In this document: in pieces, positions 62,591 through 64,000 of the stretch
How positions within the stretch are numbered: the first letter of the stretch is position 1
Layout of the letters: the number at the start of each line of letters is the position of its first letter
Source of the DNA: CAZSSM01 sp964609385
Lineage (GTDB): Bacteria > Planctomycetota > Planctomycetia > Isosphaerales > Isosphaeraceae
DNA: 64,000 bases
Reading direction: 5' to 3'
NCBI GenBank assembly: GCA_964609385.1
Contig: CAZSSM010000020.1
Coordinates: forward strand, 1-64,000
Notes under the pieces: model-generated
The model's database searches: none
The model's input: the letters and a program-made list of their open reading frames with translations, nothing else
What the model was told of the DNA's origin: nothing
Position numbers and translations under genes: made by a program

Positions 62591-63238
62591 TCAACGATTC
62601 TGGGACGGATCGGTGCCGGATCCGACGACGTGGCAGGCTCGATCGGAGAGCCCGGCGAGGGTCCGGAGGTGGTCGTGGGTCACCTCGACCTCGGTGATCG
62701 CCTCGGCGCCGTCGGGCTCGGGGCCGGGCGGCCGGTTCGAGGCCCAACAGACCTCAACGGTCAGGGGCGGACACGATTCGGTCGAATCGCAGTTGATGAG
62801 GATATGCATCAAGTCCGGATCAACCAAATGTTCGATGGCGTTGAAGGTCCGGTCCTTAGCCCGATCGGGCTCATCGGCCCGGTCGAGCAGTGCCGTCAGC
62901 CGCGCCAGGGTCGTCAGCAACCGACGCGTCGCCCGGCGCCCCAACGGGTCCTCGAGGTCGGTCGAATCGCCGACGGGGTCGAGCGGGCAGGCGACAGTGA
63001 TCGCCGGGCCATCGGCCCAATCCGAGTCGACCAGCCGGCAGGCCTCGACGAACCGTCGGGAGACCCCCTGTGGCCCGACCCGGAGCGCGGAGGCCAGAAG
63101 CATCCGACGAATCCCGTCCAGGAGCCCAACCCCGTGGATCAGCGAGGACCCGACACGTCCGGCCGACACGCAACCGAACCGGAATCGGAGCCGGTCTGCA
63201 TCGGTCGTCCAATCAAACGATTCCGTTTTGATATTCAT
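62591..63238 (-). CDS. Hypothetical protein downstream of the DUF4058 gene
   Basis: A 215-residue protein with no recognised family. I start it at the ATG at 63238 (MNIKTESFDWTTDADRLRF), which has a G-rich stretch upstream; the frame is open 66 bp further. The protein is mixed alpha/beta without membrane segments, with AIEHLVDPDLMHILINCDS near the middle. It is 92 bp downstream of the DUF4058 gene on the same strand, so it may be part of the same transcript. Confidence 0.5.
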   Translation of the reverse strand: MNIKTESFDWTTDADRLRFRFGCVSAGRVGSSLIHGVGLLDGIRRMLLASALRVGPQGVSRRFVEACRLVDSDWADGPAITVACPLDPVGDSTDLEDPLGRRATRRLLTTLARLTALLDRADEPDRAKDRTFNAIEHLVDPDLMHILINCDSTESCPPLTVEVCWASNRPPGPEPDGAEAITEVEVTHDHLRTLAGLSDRACHVVGSGTDPSQNR

Positions 63239-63330
63239 AGATGCATCCCCCTTGCCGCAACGAGAGCCATGACGGGATCGATCGGACGATGCGGCCATCC
63301 TCATGCATCAGGATCGGCGCGGAATCCAGT

Positions 63331-64000
63331 TTACCCGATCCGGAGCAGCCGGCAGGCCTGTTCGTAGCTGCGTTCCAGGTCGAGGGGGACGGCCAGGTCG
63401 TCGGCCAGCCAGAGCGGGAGCGTCGGCAGTGCGACGCCAAGGGCCAGCCGATGGGCCCAGGCCTCCAACAGCGCCGTCGGACCACCCTCGTCGGAGGTCC
63501 GACGGATCCAACGGCACGAGGTCGCGTAGATCGACGGGGGGCCATCATCGACCTCGGTCCAGGATGGGTCGGACCGGCCGAAGTGCTCCAGGAGTTCGAG
63601 ATAGAGGTTCGCCGAACGGCCGGTCACCAGGTCGACGATCGCGACGCAGACCCGCTCGCGGAGCATCGCCACGCACTTGGCGACGAACCCGCGACGACTC
63701 TCGGGACGATCCTTGTTCGATGGACTGACGATCTCGACGGCGGCGACGAGCCGACGCCCGCGCTTCATGTCGTAGATCCGCACTTCATACGTGTCCTCAA
63801 CCGCCTCGACACCCGCGACGGCCAACGTCGGTCTCGGGGGTGCGTAGATCACCGACGAGCCGGGACCCCCGTTGACGTGTGTCGACGGGATGGAGGACGA
63901 TGACCCCGACTCGCGTTCGAACGTCGCTACATCGACTTCGATGGAACCGAGGTGAACGTTGGGCGCCGCGGTGTAACGGAGTGGCAACCGATCGACCAAG
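63331..64000 (-). CDS. DUF4058 family protein, truncated by the window edge
   Basis: The C-terminal 223 residues or so of a DUF4058 protein whose start lies beyond the window. It shows NVHLGSIEVDVATFE, the YEVRIYDMKRGRRLVAAVEIVSPSNKD segment with the conserved E-I-V-SP-S-N, ESRRGFVAKCVAMLRERVCVAIVDLV and a conserved LPLWLADDLAVPLDLE end. DUF4058 is a nuclease-fold-related (PD-(D/E)XK-like) family, common in cyanobacteria and planctomycetes, of unknown role, reminiscent of Uma2. The stop codon is at 63331. Confidence 0.85.
   Translation of the reverse strand, partial: LVDRLPLRYTAAPNVHLGSIEVDVATFERESGSSSSIPSTHVNGGPGSSVIYAPPRPTLAVAGVEAVEDTYEVRIYDMKRGRRLVAAVEIVSPSNKDRPESRRGFVAKCVAMLRERVCVAIVDLVTGRSANLYLELLEHFGRSDPSWTEVDDGPPSIYATSCRWIRRTSDEGGPTALLEAWAHRLALGVALPTLPLWLADDLAVPLDLERSYEQACRLLRIG

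Noticed and set aside
62118..63272. A 384-codon plus-strand open frame
   Set aside because: Low complexity in Ser and Arg, no motif, and mostly antisense to the more credible minus-strand gene at 62591-63238.
1..64000. CRISPR arrays, rRNA, transposase or phage genes
   Set aside because: I looked for regular short repeats and family motifs; the direct repeats present are gene duplications or REP-like units, and no spacer structure exists.

Overview
The window reads as chromosomal DNA of a high-GC planctomycete, most likely in or near the Isosphaerales. Family content supports this: a PSCyt1/PSD1 (DUF1549/DUF1553) cytochrome next to a DUF1501 protein, a PVC-type CxxCH protein with a dehydrogenase-like propeller and HEAT repeats, a LEPR-XLL surface protein, a DUF1080 protein, two PEP-CTERM proteins, repeated Uma2 (DUF820) genes and a DUF4058 protein. 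Genes are mostly short transcription units with wide spacers. I found no rRNA, tRNA, CRISPR array, transposase or prophage.

Layout. 0-9 kb: a PRC-barrel protein, a pncA-pncB NAD-salvage pair, a protein that appears to carry two CsrA folds in one chain, a dockerin/VWA surface protein, a broken Doc toxin-antitoxin pair and cimA (isoleucine pathway). 9-15 kb: a PEP-CTERM protein, a uracil-DNA-glycosylase-family protein, an orphan BlaI-type repressor, an exported NHL-type protein with a DUF1080 protein, and a frameshifted DUF429 gene. 15.7-17.6 kb: a low-GC cassette of three overlapping unknown genes, the last frameshifted. 17.6-21 kb: fdhD and an FdhF/YdeP molybdopterin oxidoreductase. 21-23 kb: three tandem Uma2 genes containing a direct repeat of about 529 bp. 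23-31 kb: secreted unknowns, a methyltransferase, a VOC protein, an esterase and a Tat-exported aldo/keto reductase. 31-36 kb: PSD1 cytochrome plus DUF1501. 36-44 kb: PEP-CTERM protein, serine hydrolase, caspase-alpha/beta-hydrolase fusion, two overlapping SDR genes divergent from a MarR regulator, and a bacteriohemerythrin. 45-50 kb: two more near-identical Uma2 genes and a third remnant, a methyltransferase, a decayed PIN-domain gene and a YaaW-like protein. 50-56 kb: the PVC-type heme protein, then an AAA/OLD-like ATPase overlapping a TOPRIM-like gene. 56-64 kb: a trpF homologue, a soluble hybrid histidine kinase, a porin, an HTH/membrane protein and a truncated DUF4058 gene.

Several parts look functionally coupled: pncA and pncB convert nicotinamide to nicotinate mononucleotide; fdhD supplies the sulfurtransferase needed by the molybdo-enzyme; PSD1 and DUF1501 form the usual planctomycete exported pair; and the MarR gene sits where it could control the SDR pair. 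The strongest candidate for an undescribed system is the ATPase plus TOPRIM-like pair at 54.0-55.9 kb, which resembles ATPase-nuclease defence modules in architecture. The caspase-hydrolase fusion, the tandem CsrA protein and the low-GC cassette are the next best.

Five genes carry reading-frame breaks that are visible by joining frames by eye. Some of these, such as the Doc break in a G run, could be sequencing errors. The PIN gene has several breaks and is more likely genuinely decayed. All family calls are by eye from motifs, without database searches.
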